From Kiritimatiellia bacterium (GTDB taxonomy: Bacteria > Verrucomicrobiota > Kiritimatiellia > RZYC01): a stretch of DNA of 34,239 nt. The translations under genes were made by a program, and so were the position numbers. Below, one piece after another: positions 33,050 to 34,239 of this stretch. The notes beneath the pieces are model-generated. The model did no database searches and was not told where the DNA came from. It saw only the letters and a list, made by a program, of their open reading frames with translations. The first letter of the stretch is position 1. Every line of letters begins with the position of its first letter. Location of the stretch: the NCBI GenBank assembly GCA_028708815.1, contig JAQVYB010000020.1:1-34239 (forward strand). The letters run 5' to 3'.

Positions 33050-33141
33050 GGTTTGGTATCTCACGATCAAGGTTGTGGATGGGACGGTAGCTGATAATCG
33101 GCATCGTTTCAACAGATAAAGCACGAGGCGTTGGATTGAAA

Positions 33142-33157
33142 TTGGCTTGAATGTTGC
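33142..33157 (+). promoter_or_regulatory. Candidate sigma-54 promoter of glgB
   Basis: TTGGCTTG (33142-33149), 4 bases, then TTGC (33154-33157). The GG and GC elements are 12 bp apart, as in the -24/-12 consensus TGGCACG-N4-TTGC. The predicted start is about 37 bp before the glgB ATG. Confidence 0.4.
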
Positions 33158-33205
33158 GGGGTTCTGGTGTTTCGTATGCGTGGTTTCACACAGGAAGGGA
33201 TGCCG

Positions 33206-34239
33206 ATGAAAAGCGAATTTGCCAAAGAGGTTGTAAAAGCGATTGAAGCAGGGATGCATGGGTCGCCTTTTGATGTACTCGGGATGCACCGTCGCGAGGG
33301 AAAGCGTCCGGGGGTGGTGGTCTCTTCGTTTCAGCCGTATGCAAAAGAAGTGTGCGTGGTGGATAAGGGCGGTGGAACCCATTATTCGCTCTCCAAGATC
33401 GGGGCGGATGGCTTTTTTGAGGGGATCATTGCGGACCGGGAAATCTTTGAATATCGCCTGCGTATAACCGGTTACGATGGTTCATTTATCGAGGTGGAGG
33501 ACCCGTATGCTTTCCAGCCGCTGATCTCTGATTTTGATTTGTATTTATTCGGCGAGGGAACGGATTACCGGACATACGAAAAGTTGGGCGCGCATTTCCG
33601 GGTGGTGAATGATGTGGCAGGGATACATTTTGCGGTTTGGGCGCCGAATGCCTTGCGCACGAGCATTATCAATGAGTTTAACCGGTGGGATGGACGCTGT
33701 TTGCCGATGCAGCAGCGCGGCAACAGCGGTTTATGGGAGCTTTTCGTGCCGGGAATGAAGCCGGGCGATTTGTATAAATTTGAAATTAAGGGGCCGGATG
33801 GCTTTTTGGGGCAGAAGGCGGATCCGTATGGCTTTGCGGCAGAGTTGCGACCGCGCACGGCTTCGGTGGTGTGGGATGTGCGGCGGTATGGATGGAACGA
33901 TGGCGAATGGATGGAGCAGCGTCGGGAGCGTCAGTGGCACAAGGAGCCAATCAGCGTGTATGAACTGCACCTGAGTTCATGGCGCCGCGTTCCGGAGGAG
34001 GGGAACCGCTGGATGACGTATCGCGAGCTGGCCGACTCCCTGATTCCCTACGTCAAGGAAATGGGCTTTACGCATATCGAGACGCTGCCGGTTTCCGAGC
34101 ATCCTTTTGACGGGTCGTGGGGCTATCAGACGATCGGGTATTATGCGCCTACGTCACGCTTTGGAACGCCGGATGATTTCATGTATTTTGTGGATTGCTG
34201 CCATCGGGAGGGCATCGGTGTGCTGTTGGACTGGGTTCC
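33206..34239 (+). CDS. glgB: 1,4-alpha-glucan branching enzyme, N-terminal part (runs off the window)
   Basis: The frame is open from the ATG at 33206 (AGGAAGGG upstream) to the end of the window, giving 344 residues. The opening GSPFDVLGMHRREG and the fold RTYEKLGAHF, FAVWAPNALRTS are the glgB N-terminal modules, with FNRWDGR in place of the usual FNGWDG. The central part has ISVYELHLSSW and the start of the GH13 barrel (LPVSEHPFDGSWGYQTIGYYAPTSR). Catalytic residues lie beyond the window. The enzyme makes alpha-1,6 branches in glycogen. Other glg genes are not in the window. Confidence 0.93.
   Translation, partial: MKSEFAKEVVKAIEAGMHGSPFDVLGMHRREGKRPGVVVSSFQPYAKEVCVVDKGGGTHYSLSKIGADGFFEGIIADREIFEYRLRITGYDGSFIEVEDPYAFQPLISDFDLYLFGEGTDYRTYEKLGAHFRVVNDVAGIHFAVWAPNALRTSIINEFNRWDGRCLPMQQRGNSGLWELFVPGMKPGDLYKFEIKGPDGFLGQKADPYGFAAELRPRTASVVWDVRRYGWNDGEWMEQRRERQWHKEPISVYELHLSSWRRVPEEGNRWMTYRELADSLIPYVKEMGFTHIETLPVSEHPFDGSWGYQTIGYYAPTSRFGTPDDFMYFVDCCHREGIGVLLDWV

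Noticed and set aside
1..34239. CRISPR arrays or phage structural genes
   Set aside because: No direct repeats with regular unique spacers and no capsid, portal, tail or integrase proteins were found on either strand.

Overview
The window is about 34 kb of bacterial chromosome with moderately high G+C. The gene set is Gram-negative: cdsA, uppS, rseP, an ArnC/ArnT-type lipid-linked glycosyltransferase pair, lipoproteins, and an RHS protein of the type common in the Planctomycetes-Verrucomicrobia-Chlamydiae group. A member of the PVC group, perhaps Kiritimatiellota or Verrucomicrobiota, is my best guess. This rests on protein style only; no rRNA or other marker is present.

Left part (1-11.8 kb). 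The window opens in the last codons of an IS30-family transposase, which abuts an RHS/YD-repeat gene that seems to have lost its 5' end. Next come a secreted FG-GAP repeat protein, an SppA-type protease, a UDP-N-acetylhexosamine dehydrogenase and a Na+/phosphate cotransporter with a PhoU-like tail. An exported protein of unknown function and a nitroreductase lie on the minus strand.

Centre (11.8-17.7 kb). A candidate structured small RNA with competing helices and a terminator is followed by tRNA-Val(CAC) and the arnT-like/arnC pair. A 676-bp non-coding stretch then holds 21 A/T tracts spaced about 10.2 bp apart, predicting strong DNA curvature, and next to it an inverted pair of REP-like palindromes with GTAG signatures. 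A small membrane protein gene and rseP are on the minus strand.

Defence island (17.7-23.1 kb). This is the most interesting part. Gene 1 fuses an HsdR-type PD-(D/E)xK nuclease domain to an N6-adenine methyltransferase. Gene 2 is a two-TRD specificity subunit with a C-terminal winged-helix, AbiEi-like antitoxin extension. Gene 3 is an AbiEii-type nucleotidyltransferase toxin. No HsdR helicase is present. An 18-bp perfect inverted repeat covers the stop codon of gene 2 just before the toxin gene. The layout looks like a BcgI-like restriction-modification system whose DNA-reading subunit doubles as the antitoxin of a type IV toxin-antitoxin pair.

Right part (23.1-34.2 kb). Housekeeping genes return: a family-4 uracil-DNA glycosylase, a sugar-phosphate-type nucleotidyltransferase, a VUT/YhhQ queuosine-precursor transporter, purA, uppS and cdsA. 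On the minus strand follow a RimK-like ATP-grasp enzyme, a stand-alone Hint-domain protein, a GNAT acetyltransferase and a solute-binding lipoprotein. The window ends inside glgB, which has a candidate sigma-54 promoter.
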